Shown here in pieces: positions 36,152 through 45,373 of a stretch of DNA of 64,000 bases (position 1 is its first letter; the number at the start of each line of letters is the position of its first letter). A program made the translations under genes and the position numbers. The stretch is from Shewanella sp. HN-41 (GTDB lineage Bacteria > Pseudomonadota > Gammaproteobacteria > Enterobacterales > Shewanellaceae): the NCBI RefSeq assembly GCF_000217915.1, contig NZ_AFOZ01000046.1:1-64000 (forward strand), read 5' to 3'. A model generated the notes under the pieces. The model was not told where the DNA came from. It searched no databases and saw nothing but the letters and a program-made list of their open reading frames with translations.

Positions 36152-37479
36152 TGAGAGGACTCCTCGTTTGCCGCCAGCACAGCTACAGTACGATTCGATT
36201 TACGTAAATAGGTTTGGGCAACACGTTGAATATCCGCTGGCGTCACCTTGTTATAGGCTTCTGGCGCATTAAATAGCTTGTCGTAACTGCCAAAATACAT
36301 TTCATAGGTGCCTATGGTATTGGCCTTGCCATTAATGGTTTCCATCGAACGATAAAAATCCATCAACTTGATATTTTTAACTTTATCCAGTTCTTGCTGG
36401 GTAACGCTCGTTGTCGCAATCGCATCAATTTGTTCAATCAGCGCATGCTCCAGCGTCGAGGCTTTTACCTCAGGCGTGGCAACGCCCATCACATAGAAGA
36501 GGTTAGGATCGACCGACATAGGCATATAGGTTTGCGCTTCTAAGGCCACTTGTTTATCAACCAGTGATTGATATAAACGCGAGCTATTACCTTGGCTTAG
36601 AATCGAGCTTAATAAGTCCAGCGCATAAAAATCCGCGTGAGTCGCCGCCGGTATATGGTAAGCCAGCATCACATTCGGTGTGCTGACCGACGCCTTTTGC
36701 ACAAAGGTACGGCGCTCGCCCTTTTGCTCAGGCTCGACGGTACGAATCGCTTTAGGCGGAGTTTGTGCCGGAATAGGCGCAAAGTATTTGTCGGCCAAGG
36801 ATTTTACTTGGGCAAGCTTTACATCACCAGTAATCACTACCACGGCATTGTTCGGCGCGTAATAGGTTTTATGGTACTGCACGAGATCTTCCAACGTCCA
36901 AGCGGCGATATCCGACTCATGGCCGATCACCGACCAAGAATAAGGGTGGGCTAAAAATGCCACGCCTTTGACTTCGCCTTCAAGGGCATTCCAGTTAGAG
37001 TTTTCTAAACCAGTGGAACGCTCCGACTGCACTACGCCACGTTCGCTATCGACCATAGTTTGGTTGATATCTAGGTTAGCGATACGGTCAGCTTCGAGGT
37101 CGAACATAGTTTCGAGCGCATTGGCGGGGAACCAATCGGTATAAACCGTCATATCTTCAGTGGTATACGCATTGTTTGCGCCACCCGCGGCTTCCATTGT
37201 GCGGTCAAACATTTTCGGGCCGTACTTTTTCGAACCGTTGAACATCATGTGTTCGAAAAAGTGCGAAATACCAGTAATGCCGGGCACTTCGTTACGTGAA
37301 CCGACTTTCCAAAACAAATACATGTTGGCATTGGGAATTGAGGCATCTTCTAGCACCATGATTTTCATGCCGTTATCTAGCGTGAAACTCTTAATGTCTT
37401 CTGCCGTGGTGGCCTGTACTTGGCTTAGGGGATTCAAAAGCCCCATAGCCAATACCAGAGCCGATAGCGTGCGCTTCAT
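36148..37479 (-). CDS. M16 zinc metallopeptidase, active subunit
   Basis: A 443-aa exported zinc peptidase. It has a signal peptide (1-24, ending VQATT), the zinc-binding HFFEH (His73-x2-Glu76-His77) and the third ligand in SERGVVQSER (Glu153, 76 residues after His77, as in the family). The later M16 half continues with VVVITGDVKLAQVKSLADKYF. It should act in the periplasm on peptides, in a complex with the inactive lipoprotein partner encoded next. Together the pair gives the usual M16B arrangement. Confidence 0.92.
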   Translation of the reverse strand: MKRTLSALVLAMGLLNPLSQVQATTAEDIKSFTLDNGMKIMVLEDASIPNANMYLFWKVGSRNEVPGITGISHFFEHMMFNGSKKYGPKMFDRTMEAAGGANNAYTTEDMTVYTDWFPANALETMFDLEADRIANLDINQTMVDSERGVVQSERSTGLENSNWNALEGEVKGVAFLAHPYSWSVIGHESDIAAWTLEDLVQYHKTYYAPNNAVVVITGDVKLAQVKSLADKYFAPIPAQTPPKAIRTVEPEQKGERRTFVQKASVSTPNVMLAYHIPAATHADFYALDLLSSILSQGNSSRLYQSLVDKQVALEAQTYMPMSVDPNLFYVMGVATPEVKASTLEHALIEQIDAIATTSVTQQELDKVKNIKLMDFYRSMETINGKANTIGTYEMYFGSYDKLFNAPEAYNKVTPADIQRVAQTYLRKSNRTVAVLAANEESSQ

Positions 37480-37616
37480 CTTGTTCGCTCCTTGCTGTAA
37501 ATATCCACATATGAAGGTAAATTGTTCAACAAATCAAGCGCAGAAAGCGTGTCCCGCGCCGATTTTTTGTAAGCTCAAGTTATACCGAAAAGCTGACGGA
37601 ATAACGCTGTTGCGGC

Positions 37617-39047
37617 TTATTGGGCGTTAAGCGCAGTCAACGCCACTTTAGTCATGGCCTCAACCCCCACTTTTAGCGCACTTTCATCCACATAAAATGC
37701 CGGAGAATGATTGCTGGCCGCGGTTGTAGGATCCGTTCCCTTTGGCGTCACCCCGAGGAAGAAAAACATCCCCGGCGCTTCTAAGGCGTAGTAAGAAAAG
37801 TCTTCGGCGCCTGTGATTAACCCTGGTTCGATCAGCATCTTATCGCCCACCACACTGGCGAGCACAGGACGCATACTGGCGACCAGCTCGGGATTGTTCA
37901 CCACCACAGGATAACCAGGGTGGATCTCTGTGGTCGCGCTCGCACCAAGGGTTTTCGCCGACAGCTCAGCTATTTCAGCTAAACGCTCTTTGATATCGGC
38001 GCGCATGGGTTGGTCGAAGGTGCGAATAGTGCCAATCAGCTCGACTTCATCGGGAATAATGTTAGAGCGAATGCCACCATTAACCGCACCAAAGCTCACC
38101 ACGGCAGGGGCTTTAGTGATATCCACCTGACGGCTGACGATCGTTTGCACATTGGTAATAATTTGCGCCGCAGCGACAATAGGATCGACCCCATTCCAAG
38201 GGCGCGAACCGTGGGTTTGGCGGCCTTTCACTTTGATGGTAAAGGAATCTTCACTCGCCATCGCAGGGCCACTGCGCACACCAATCATGCCACTCGGCAT
38301 GTTCGAGGTAACATGCATACCAAACACTTGGTCGGGCTTACGCTTAGCAAACAGCCCTTCTTTAAGCATCAACTCCGCGCCGCCCTCTTCGCCTTCGGGC
38401 GCACCTTCTTCGGCGGGTTGGAAGATAAACATCACATCACCCGCGAGGCTGTCTTTCACTTTCACGAGGTTTTCAGCCACGCCCATCAACATAGCCACAT
38501 GGGTATCGTGCCCACAGGCATGCATCACCCCCACCTTTTGATCGCGGTAAGTGTCGGTCGCCTTAGAGGCAAAGGGCAAATCGACCACCTCAGTCACAGG
38601 CAGTGCATCCATATCAGCCCGAATCGCAATCAACGGACCGGGTTTACCACCCTGCAACTTTCCGCCCTTTAAGATGGCCACCACGCCCGTATGCGCCACA
38701 CCCGTTTGTACTTCTAATCCTAAGGATTTCAGATGTTTTTCAATAATCTTGCTGGTGCGAAACTCACGATTAGACAACTCAGGGTGTTGGTGCAAATCGC
38801 GGCGCCAGTCGATCACCTTTTGCTCCACACCCGCCGCCAACTTAGCCGCATCCGGCATAGCACTGGTCGCCGCTTGCGCCGAACTCAAACCCGCGCCCAT
38901 AAAACTCAAGGCGAGAGCAGAAGCGATTAAGGTCTTGGAAAAATGGGATTTATTTGCAGAGGATTTGAAATCGAATGCCTTTGGGATTGCTGATTTTGAG
39001 ATAGCAGATTTTAAAATAGCAGAGGGTGATACAGAGGATAAAGTCAT
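37617..39047 (-). CDS. M20 amidohydrolase, exported
   Basis: A 476-aa zinc-dependent amidohydrolase (M20D, hippurate/amino-acid amidase type). It has DLHQHPELSNREFRTS, ACGHDTHVAMLMG (metal-binding Cys-Gly-His-Asp-x-His), FQPAEEGAPEGEEGGAELM and GAEDFSYYA. The leader has a long polar n-region with a short tandem repeat (SAISKSAIPK), followed by a hydrophobic stretch ending SSAQAAT, so it is probably periplasmic. The substrate is unknown; N-acyl amino acids are usual. The ATG at 39047 has AGG about 8 bases upstream. Confidence 0.9.
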   Translation of the reverse strand: MTLSSVSPSAILKSAISKSAIPKAFDFKSSANKSHFSKTLIASALALSFMGAGLSSAQAATSAMPDAAKLAAGVEQKVIDWRRDLHQHPELSNREFRTSKIIEKHLKSLGLEVQTGVAHTGVVAILKGGKLQGGKPGPLIAIRADMDALPVTEVVDLPFASKATDTYRDQKVGVMHACGHDTHVAMLMGVAENLVKVKDSLAGDVMFIFQPAEEGAPEGEEGGAELMLKEGLFAKRKPDQVFGMHVTSNMPSGMIGVRSGPAMASEDSFTIKVKGRQTHGSRPWNGVDPIVAAAQIITNVQTIVSRQVDITKAPAVVSFGAVNGGIRSNIIPDEVELIGTIRTFDQPMRADIKERLAEIAELSAKTLGASATTEIHPGYPVVVNNPELVASMRPVLASVVGDKMLIEPGLITGAEDFSYYALEAPGMFFFLGVTPKGTDPTTAASNHSPAFYVDESALKVGVEAMTKVALTALNAQ

Positions 39048-39190
39048 AACGATAGCCTATTGTTGTTTTTATAAGCTATCTAAACTACACGGACATGGAT
39101 GAATTGTTAATAGATTTAATTATTGGGGGTGAGTAAGTTCCTTTAGAATGGCATCAACACCTTCGTATCTGACAGCCTCACTTACCTTAG

Positions 39191-39215
39191 AAGCTACCTC
39201 CACACGAGGTAGCTT
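39191..39215 (-). terminator. Hairpin downstream of the frameshifted secreted gene
   Basis: The perfect 10-bp stem AAGCTACCTC / GAGGTAGCTT has a 5-base loop. The T run on the minus strand is short, so terminator function is only probable. Confidence 0.45.
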
Positions 39216-39240
39216 TAACAGAGTAAAATCCAATTCAAAC

Positions 39241-40418
39241 TTAATTACATAACCCCATATACTCATAAGTCAGATCTTGCGCGCTACATTTTTCTTTTTC
39301 AACTCCGCATCCATATCCTGCATAGCCATGTATGGGCGTCCGAAAGCGGCAAATTTGAACTCCCCCCTCATCTAAAATATCTCTCCAATGACCATATACT
39401 TCATCATTAGAAAGAGGTGTTTGAGTAGTTGCTTGAGTCTTGTTTCGTTCAAAAAATTGTACTAAGCATGGATCAACTTTATCTGCATTAAATCGCACTG
39501 AATTATCTTTGCCCGATGGAGTAAAAAGATCTCTGACCAAAACACCTCCAGCATAAGAAAGATCTGGTTCTAATTCAAAATTAAAACCTAAACTTTTCTT
39601 CCCTTTTATATAATATGTCCCCCCATATGAAACACTAAAGGTTAGTCTGTTATCTGGTGCCACACGATCATCGCTTTCATCATAAATCACATGAACAAAA
39701 ATTTTACTAGCTGTACTGTGATTAAAACTAACGTCAATCTCTGATAGACCTAAAGTGAGCCCTGTGCCATCTGTATCCTTAAAGCCATCAACAAACTGTG
39801 TCCAAGTCTGTCCACCTAAATTTTTTTCATTAAATCACCAAACACATTATAAACTTGTCGCTTATAATCTTTTGATGTAAAAAAATCGGTTGGAAAAGGA
39901 GACACAGCACACTTTGAATATTGAATAGAATCAATTCCTTGTGCAAACTGTGTGGATAGAGTGTTGTTATTCAAATGGCTGTTATCATATGCTCCGGCAT
40001 AAGCCACTATTGAGTTTGTGCCAATGCTAAGTTGACGGAATGTATTATCAATTTCATAAAAGATGTCTAAATCACTCTTCTCACCTTGTGTCAGTGGTAG
40101 TGACTTTATTTCAATGTAACCAGACTCATCCGCTGAATAAACAATGAACTTACTTGCAATCCTTCCAACTGGATTTGCTACAATCATTGTTTTATTTTGC
40201 TTATAACAAACCCAATCCTCCTGAGGTACCTCCCCTTTTGGAGTCGTAAATTTACATCTCTTTGAAGGAACCTCTTTTTTAACTACATTAATAAAATCTG
40301 TATGACTACAGTTATGGCATGCAAATGCTGTAGTCTTTGAGGCTGTGGAACTATATGCAAAAAAACTAAAAAGTGGAATAACTAAAAAAACAACCCGAAA
40401 AACTCCCAACCCCATCAT
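39241..40418 (-). pseudogene. Secreted protein of unknown function, frameshifted at poly-A
   Basis: One gene in two frames. The first part (40418-39816) starts with a signal peptide (VFRVVFLVIPLFSFFAYSS) and runs 200 aa to GDLMKKI and a stop. The second part continues in another frame with GGQTWTQFVDGF and ends LTYEYMGLCN at 39241. At 39821-39827 there are seven A on the coding strand; one more A would give MKKNLGGQTWTQF and a single protein of about 392 aa. Nothing upstream gives the second part its own start. The body is cysteine-containing and beta-rich, with no known family. It may be a pseudogene, a base error, or a phase-variable tract. The A+T-rich base composition differs from the neighbours. 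Confidence 0.75.
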
Positions 40419-40674
40419 TACAACTTCCCATAAACCCTATCGAAAACGCAACATTGCCATGCAGATCCAAGCCGAACAATACATCATTAGTATTAATGGC
40501 GTTACAATAAAAAGGGTTACATCACAACAAGCTAACCTTGCTCTCAATTAGTTCATATGAAAAATTACAATGAATTTAACAATCATAAATATATCCAAAA
40601 AAATAAGCTTCTTTAATTTTTATTATTCTGTTTATGCCTGTGTTTATTAAAATATCTATTCTTAAACTTACAGA

Positions 40675-41328
40675 CTAATTTACACTCGTTCCTTTATGCA
40701 AAAACACTACGTCTTTATCGATGATTTCTAATCGCCAACCATAGTGGTGCGCGAGCCACCCAAAGGTCGCTTCGGAATAAAAATTGATATGGGTGGGGTC
40801 ATTTTTATAGTGCCAACTAGCAAAGGCGGTTTGATTTTGCACGCGCTTGGTCATCACCGCCAAAATGCCGTTAGGTTTTAATAACCTATCTAGCTGGGTT
40901 AGCAAACCTTGGGCATCACTCACATGCTCTATCACTTCGGTTAAGGTAATAAAGTCGTATTGGCGGGCTAGGATTTTGGGATTATTAGCGTAATAAAGGT
41001 CGTAATTATCGATGTGATAGCCACGCGCCTTGGCCATCAGACTCAATGCCTTGCCTTCACCACAGCCGAAGTCGAGCCCCCGAGCCGATGGGTTAACACG
41101 GACGAGTAGTGGCTCGAGTGTGCGGTTTAAAAATGTTTGATAGCCCAAGTCATGGGGATGATTTTCATGCTTATCGTATTCGGCCTTTTCAGCCTCGGCC
41201 GAGAGATAAAACTCGGGAGGCACGCTAACCAATAGGCAGGTCTGGCATTGATGGTAGCCGCGCTTTTTATCTTGATGATAAGCGACTAAGTCAGCGCCGT
41301 GGCATAGGGGGCAAGTATCCAACAACAA
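40675..41328 (-). CDS. Zinc-finger class I SAM methyltransferase
   Basis: A 217-aa protein. The N-terminal zinc ribbon has CPLC (Cys6-Cys9) and CQTC (about 28-31), followed by a Rossmann methyltransferase with the SAM motif GLDFGCGEGKAL (about 84-95). Further motifs are FITLTEVIEHVSD and LLKPNGILAVMTKR. The Methyltransf_23 type is suggested by the zinc-ribbon plus LDFGCGEG layout. The substrate is unknown. Confidence 0.82.
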   Translation of the reverse strand: MLLDTCPLCHGADLVAYHQDKKRGYHQCQTCLLVSVPPEFYLSAEAEKAEYDKHENHPHDLGYQTFLNRTLEPLLVRVNPSARGLDFGCGEGKALSLMAKARGYHIDNYDLYYANNPKILARQYDFITLTEVIEHVSDAQGLLTQLDRLLKPNGILAVMTKRVQNQTAFASWHYKNDPTHINFYSEATFGWLAHHYGWRLEIIDKDVVFLHKGTSVN

Positions 41329-41416
41329 TTCCTAGTGGTACTAATGGTGGTCGTGGTAATGCAAGCTACAGCCAAACGAGTGTCCATTAAACACTTTGGG
41401 CCAGTGACCGAGGCGA

Positions 41417-41776
41417 TCACTCAGGTTTAGGGATTTTACGCTCTTTTGCGGCGGCTTCTTTCGCCTCACGTAAATATTTTTGCTCACGGGTTTCTCTTTC
41501 GTCGAACTGTTTTTGCGCCTTAAGCTTTTGCTTGGCTTCCCAATCCGTGGTTTGCGATTTTTGTTTAATTTTATCTTCTCGTTCCACCGTCTCTTTAGCC
41601 GCTTGGCGGGCCTTTTCTAATTGGGCTTGCTCTAGCTGTTGAGAGTCGATGCGCGCCTTATCGGCCTTTTGTTCTAAGGTTAATCGCGGTTTTTGTGCAT
41701 CTGCCGCACTCGCAATAGGAGTTATGGCACTGAAGCACGGCACGATAAAGGCTGCTATTTTTAATACATTTCCCAT
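41417..41776 (-). CDS. Hypothetical periplasmic charged-helix protein
   Basis: A 119-aa protein with a signal peptide (1-24, ending IASAAD). The rest is almost entirely charged helix (EQAQLEKARQAAKETVERED, then KQFDERETREQKYLREAKE), likely a single long alpha-helix or coiled coil. AAGGAG lies 7 bases before the ATG. No family is recognised. Confidence 0.7.
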   Translation of the reverse strand: MGNVLKIAAFIVPCFSAITPIASAADAQKPRLTLEQKADKARIDSQQLEQAQLEKARQAAKETVEREDKIKQKSQTTDWEAKQKLKAQKQFDERETREQKYLREAKEAAAKERKIPKPE

Positions 41777-42004
41777 TTACTTGCTCCTTGTCCTAGATCA
41801 TATCTGAGCCCGCGATGGGTCAAACATAGCATAAAATTTTATGAAACTAGGATTGCTCAGCATGATTTGCATTAGAAATTACGGACGGGATTGGTCTTAA
41901 CCTCCCGTTTTTTATTTTATATTTGAGAGAAACCTCGATCCGGTTTATTTTTAACCCCGCTGGAATAGTGTACTATTTGGGTTAATTTCGATATAAACGA
42001 AAGA

Positions 42005-42046
42005 CCTAGGGAAGTAGGATGTGACCTTACTTGCGTCACCAGGGAG
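42005..42046 (+). promoter_or_regulatory. Folded leader of the GGDEF-EAL gene
   Basis: Two small hairpins can form: CCTA(42005)...TAGG(42018), and GTGAC(42021-42025) / GTCAC(42035-42039). The second ends 2 bases before the AGGGAG ribosome site. An alternative pairing of GAAGTAGG with CCTTACTT would exclude both. This could control translation, but no known riboswitch was recognised. Confidence 0.35.
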
Positions 42047-42054
42047 TATCCTAA

Positions 42055-44175
42055 ATGATTAGATGGCAAAACTTGCTCGATAAACTCAGTACAGATGATC
42101 CCGTATTGCAAGAAAGGCTATCTCTATGGCGCGCACATCCCCACGAGGAGCCCTTAGCCCTTATTCAAGGCTTTAGCTTTATTAGCGCCAATCACGCGAC
42201 ACTCACATATTTTGGCACCGAATATGATGCCTTTGTGAATGCAACTCCCTATGATTTTTCGCCTAGAATCCAATCATCTGGCCGTAATAGCGTTGAATCG
42301 GCAAGAGAAATGATCCTTGAGGCCATTGCAGGCAATCATGTGGAATTCAATTGGCTGCACCTGAACCAACAGGGTAATGAGCTGCCAACGAGGATCAATC
42401 TGTATCGCTGCTATCTGCAACAACAACCCGTACTCCTCGTTGAGTTACAGGCCCTCAATCGCCGAAATCAAATACGCGAATCCATCTCCGATGGTTTTGC
42501 CCATATTCCCAAAGAAATTCTATCGACCACATTAGAAGAAAGTGCGGAAGCGGTTTATATCACAGATGCTGACAATAGGGTTCTCGCGGTAAATAAAGCC
42601 ATGTGCCGCATCTGCGGTTATAGCGCAGAACAACTGATTAATAAAACGCCCGACTTTTTAGAAGCACGCAGCCTAAATTTAGGGGAAGAAACCGACTGCC
42701 AAACCGCCTTAAAACAACGGGGGTCATGGCAAGGTGAAACCGTAAAAAGACGGTCCGATGGCAGCACTTTCCCGGCATGGCAGAGCAGCAGGAAAATAGT
42801 GACTGATGATGGAGCACTGTTCCACGTTAATATCTTTAGTGATATCAGTACTAAGAAGCTATTGGAAACTCGACTCACTACCCGTGCCATGTATGACACT
42901 TTGACTGGGTTACCGAATCGGTTTCATCTGAAACAAATCCTTAATGACGCCCTTGAAAATCTCAAGAAAAATCCCCTCTCCTTAGGGGCACTGATGTTTT
43001 TAGACCTTAATGGTTTTAAGAACATCAATGATAGCTTTGGTCATTCTATGGGGGATAGGGTGCTACAACTAGTGGCGGCGAGGCTCGAGGCGGGTTGCAT
43101 TGAAAAGGCCGATATCGCTCGCATGGGTGGAGACGAGTTCACCTTAGTGCTGCAGGATTGCAGTTGTAAGGATGAAATCCAGCTGTTTGCAGAGCAAATT
43201 TTGAGTTTATTTGACAGCCCCTTTGAAATTGAGGGCCAAAAGTTTTTCCTTGGCACTAGTATAGGGATTGCACTATTTCCGACCCACAGTGACCAAGCTG
43301 GGCAACTGATCAGCCTCGCCGATACGGCCATGTACTGCGCCAAAAAGAGTCAGCCACACTTAGTGTTTTATGATAAGTCGATGAGCCAAGCTGCCGAGTT
43401 AAAATTAAAACTCATCAATAACTTAAGGCACGCACACAGCTTAAAACAATTCACACTCGCCTATCAGGCCATAGTCGATTTGCATACTAACCAACCCGTG
43501 GGAGCCGAGGCCCTGCTGCGCTGGCAAAAATCACCGACCGAACACTTTGATGCAGCAGAATTTGTACCACTGTTAGAAGAAACAGGCTTGATTGTAGGCA
43601 TAGGCCAATGGGCACTCGAAGAGGCCTGCCAGCAGGCAGCATTGTGGCGGGCACAGTATCAGTCCGATTTTAGAATTTCAGTCAACGTCTCGCCACTGCA
43701 ATTAGAACATGTGGATTTTGTTGGCCAAGTGATCTCGGCCCTAGAAATCTCGGCATTACCCGCAAATGCACTCATCTTAGAAATCACCGAATCGGCACTG
43801 CTACGTCAACCCGAGTTGGCACGGCAAACCCTAAAACGCATCAAAGCCTTAGGAGTCAGTATTGCCATCGATGATTTTGGAACCGGCTTATCCTCACTCA
43901 GCCGTTTAGGTACGTTGCCGATCGATAGCGTGAAAATTGATGCCGAGTTTGCCCTCAGATTAAGTGACATTTCGGGGCAAAAGCTCTGCCATGCCATAGT
44001 GCAACTTGCCCAAGCACTCGGCATTAACTTTGTAGCGGAAGGGATTGAAACACAAAGACAAAAGGACATCATCACCGATATGGGGCAAGGCTGTGCACAG
44101 GGCTTTTTATTCGGCTACCCCACCTCAGTGGAGCAATTCACCCAAACTTTTTTGGCTGAAAAATATATCGCCTAA
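42055..44175 (+). CDS. PAS-GGDEF-EAL cyclic di-GMP enzyme
   Basis: A 706-aa cytoplasmic protein that likely makes or breaks cyclic di-GMP. Layout: an N-terminal PAS-like region (1-140), a second PAS domain (about 155-280, AEAVYITDADNRVLAVNKAMCRICGYS), a GGDEF domain with an intact GGDEF (Gly358-Phe362), and an EAL domain with AEALLRW (Glu485) and DDFGTGLSSLSRLG. Both active-site motifs look intact, so the net activity is not predictable. No transmembrane helix is seen. A GGGAG ribosome site lies 8 bases from the ATG. Confidence 0.93.
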   Translation: MIRWQNLLDKLSTDDPVLQERLSLWRAHPHEEPLALIQGFSFISANHATLTYFGTEYDAFVNATPYDFSPRIQSSGRNSVESAREMILEAIAGNHVEFNWLHLNQQGNELPTRINLYRCYLQQQPVLLVELQALNRRNQIRESISDGFAHIPKEILSTTLEESAEAVYITDADNRVLAVNKAMCRICGYSAEQLINKTPDFLEARSLNLGEETDCQTALKQRGSWQGETVKRRSDGSTFPAWQSSRKIVTDDGALFHVNIFSDISTKKLLETRLTTRAMYDTLTGLPNRFHLKQILNDALENLKKNPLSLGALMFLDLNGFKNINDSFGHSMGDRVLQLVAARLEAGCIEKADIARMGGDEFTLVLQDCSCKDEIQLFAEQILSLFDSPFEIEGQKFFLGTSIGIALFPTHSDQAGQLISLADTAMYCAKKSQPHLVFYDKSMSQAAELKLKLINNLRHAHSLKQFTLAYQAIVDLHTNQPVGAEALLRWQKSPTEHFDAAEFVPLLEETGLIVGIGQWALEEACQQAALWRAQYQSDFRISVNVSPLQLEHVDFVGQVISALEISALPANALILEITESALLRQPELARQTLKRIKALGVSIAIDDFGTGLSSLSRLGTLPIDSVKIDAEFALRLSDISGQKLCHAIVQLAQALGINFVAEGIETQRQKDIITDMGQGCAQGFLFGYPTSVEQFTQTFLAEKYIA

Positions 44176-44206
44176 TACCCTAATACATCACCTAATACAT
44201 AGTCTC

Positions 44207-44276
44207 GATAGCCTTGCCAGCACACCATAAAATATGGAATTACTCCCCTGCAAAGCAATTGGCTGGCAAAGCTATC
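44207..44276. repeat. Long inverted repeat in intergenic region
   Basis: GATAGCCTTGCCAGC (44207-44221) and GCTGGCAAAGCTATC (44262-44276) are complementary at 14 of 15 positions, with a 40-base loop. It is located between two convergent genes. It may be a terminator structure, a processed RNA hairpin or a small repeat element. Confidence 0.4.
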
Positions 44277-44409
44277 TCATCATTTGCACTGCAAATGAAT
44301 CGCGTCTATTAAACCGCGTTTTGCCCTAAGTTAGCGTGATCTGAATAAGATTTTAACTATTTTAATTCGCACGGAATGCCAAAAAAGCCGAGGAGTGAAA
44401 ACCACTTGC

Positions 44410-45012
44410 CTATGTTGATTTACGATAGCGCGACTGCACAGCGGGCGGCATTGCCTTAATCCGTAAATCCACCATAACATCAAACACCTCAATCAGGGGT
44501 TGAATGTCGAGCTCAGCATCCAAGGCTCTGAGCATATAAGCACTCGCCTCTAAGGTTGACAGACTGTCACTGCGACTCGATTTGCGGATCCGATAGCGCG
44601 ACTCATAACCCTCGGCCAAATGTACCGTCGGATATTGAGTCAACCAAGGATTTAACTGCAATATTTTAAATGCCTTACGCCAAGTTCCATCGATTAATAG
44701 CAATACACAATCGGCAGGCAGCGCTTGAGTTTCAACGCTCACACTCTGCTGCGAGGGATAGACAAGATAAATTGGCTTATCGCATCGTGCCAGTTCATTT
44801 CGCAATACGGCAAAATCATCTTGTGTTTCACCAACATAAACCCGTGTATTGGGTATCACTAAGCTCAATACCCTAACACTATTCTTTTTATGCTCCACCT
44901 CTGAGGGATGCTGCAATATCCAGAGTTGAGTCTGTGGATAGATAGGCTGTATATAGGCACACAGGCAAGCATTGAGTGGATAACGGCAAGTGGAACAATA
45001 GTGACGGGCCAA
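44410..45012 (-). CDS. DTW-domain tRNA-uridine aminocarboxypropyltransferase
   Basis: A 200-aa enzyme of the DTW family, which puts the acp3 group on a uridine of tRNA using SAM. It has the zinc-binding cysteines CSTCRYPLNACLC near the N-terminus and the DTW-family motif LLIDGTWRKA. It also has HPSEVEHKKNSVRVL, a family signature. TTG at 45012 is the only usable start, since an in-frame stop lies four codons upstream; GAGAAG precedes it. The likely E. coli relatives are YfiP (TapT) and YfcE-type proteins. Confidence 0.85.
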   Translation of the reverse strand: MARHYCSTCRYPLNACLCAYIQPIYPQTQLWILQHPSEVEHKKNSVRVLSLVIPNTRVYVGETQDDFAVLRNELARCDKPIYLVYPSQQSVSVETQALPADCVLLLIDGTWRKAFKILQLNPWLTQYPTVHLAEGYESRYRIRKSSRSDSLSTLEASAYMLRALDAELDIQPLIEVFDVMVDLRIKAMPPAVQSRYRKST

Positions 45013-45280
45013 AGCAGCTTCTCAGTAAAACATTTAGGAAGCAGTATAGCAGCTTGCAATGAACTGGAGGGTACTACCATCAGCGGATTGGTATCTAGCT
45101 CGTTCTTGGTTTATTGGCACAAGCTGTAGCATTCAAGAGAACACTGTTCCCTATGGAATCAGCACGGCATATCATTGGCGTCTTACCGATTTATTCAGTG
45201 ATATATCCTGTACTTAAAAAACCTTTGAACTTGATATGAATGGGGTTTATTTGACCTTGAGTATCAACGGACGATTCTAA

Positions 45281-45317
45281 AAAAGTGCCCGTAGCTAAGG
45301 TCAAATAAGCTACGGGC
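45281..45317 (-). terminator. Intrinsic terminator of Bcr/CflA gene
   Basis: A perfect 10-bp stem, GCCCGTAGCT / AGCTACGGGC, with an 11-base loop is followed on the minus strand by ACTTTTTTAG. It lies 57 bases past the leftward efflux gene. Confidence 0.8.
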
Positions 45318-45373
45318 AAAGGGTGTCTATGATTAGGCAGAGAACAGTTAGCCCTATAGAATTAGCCGAGCTG

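Noticed and set aside
42000..42054. Cyclic di-GMP (GEMM) riboswitch before the GGDEF-EAL gene
   Set aside because: The conserved GEMM core and tetraloop receptor are not present.
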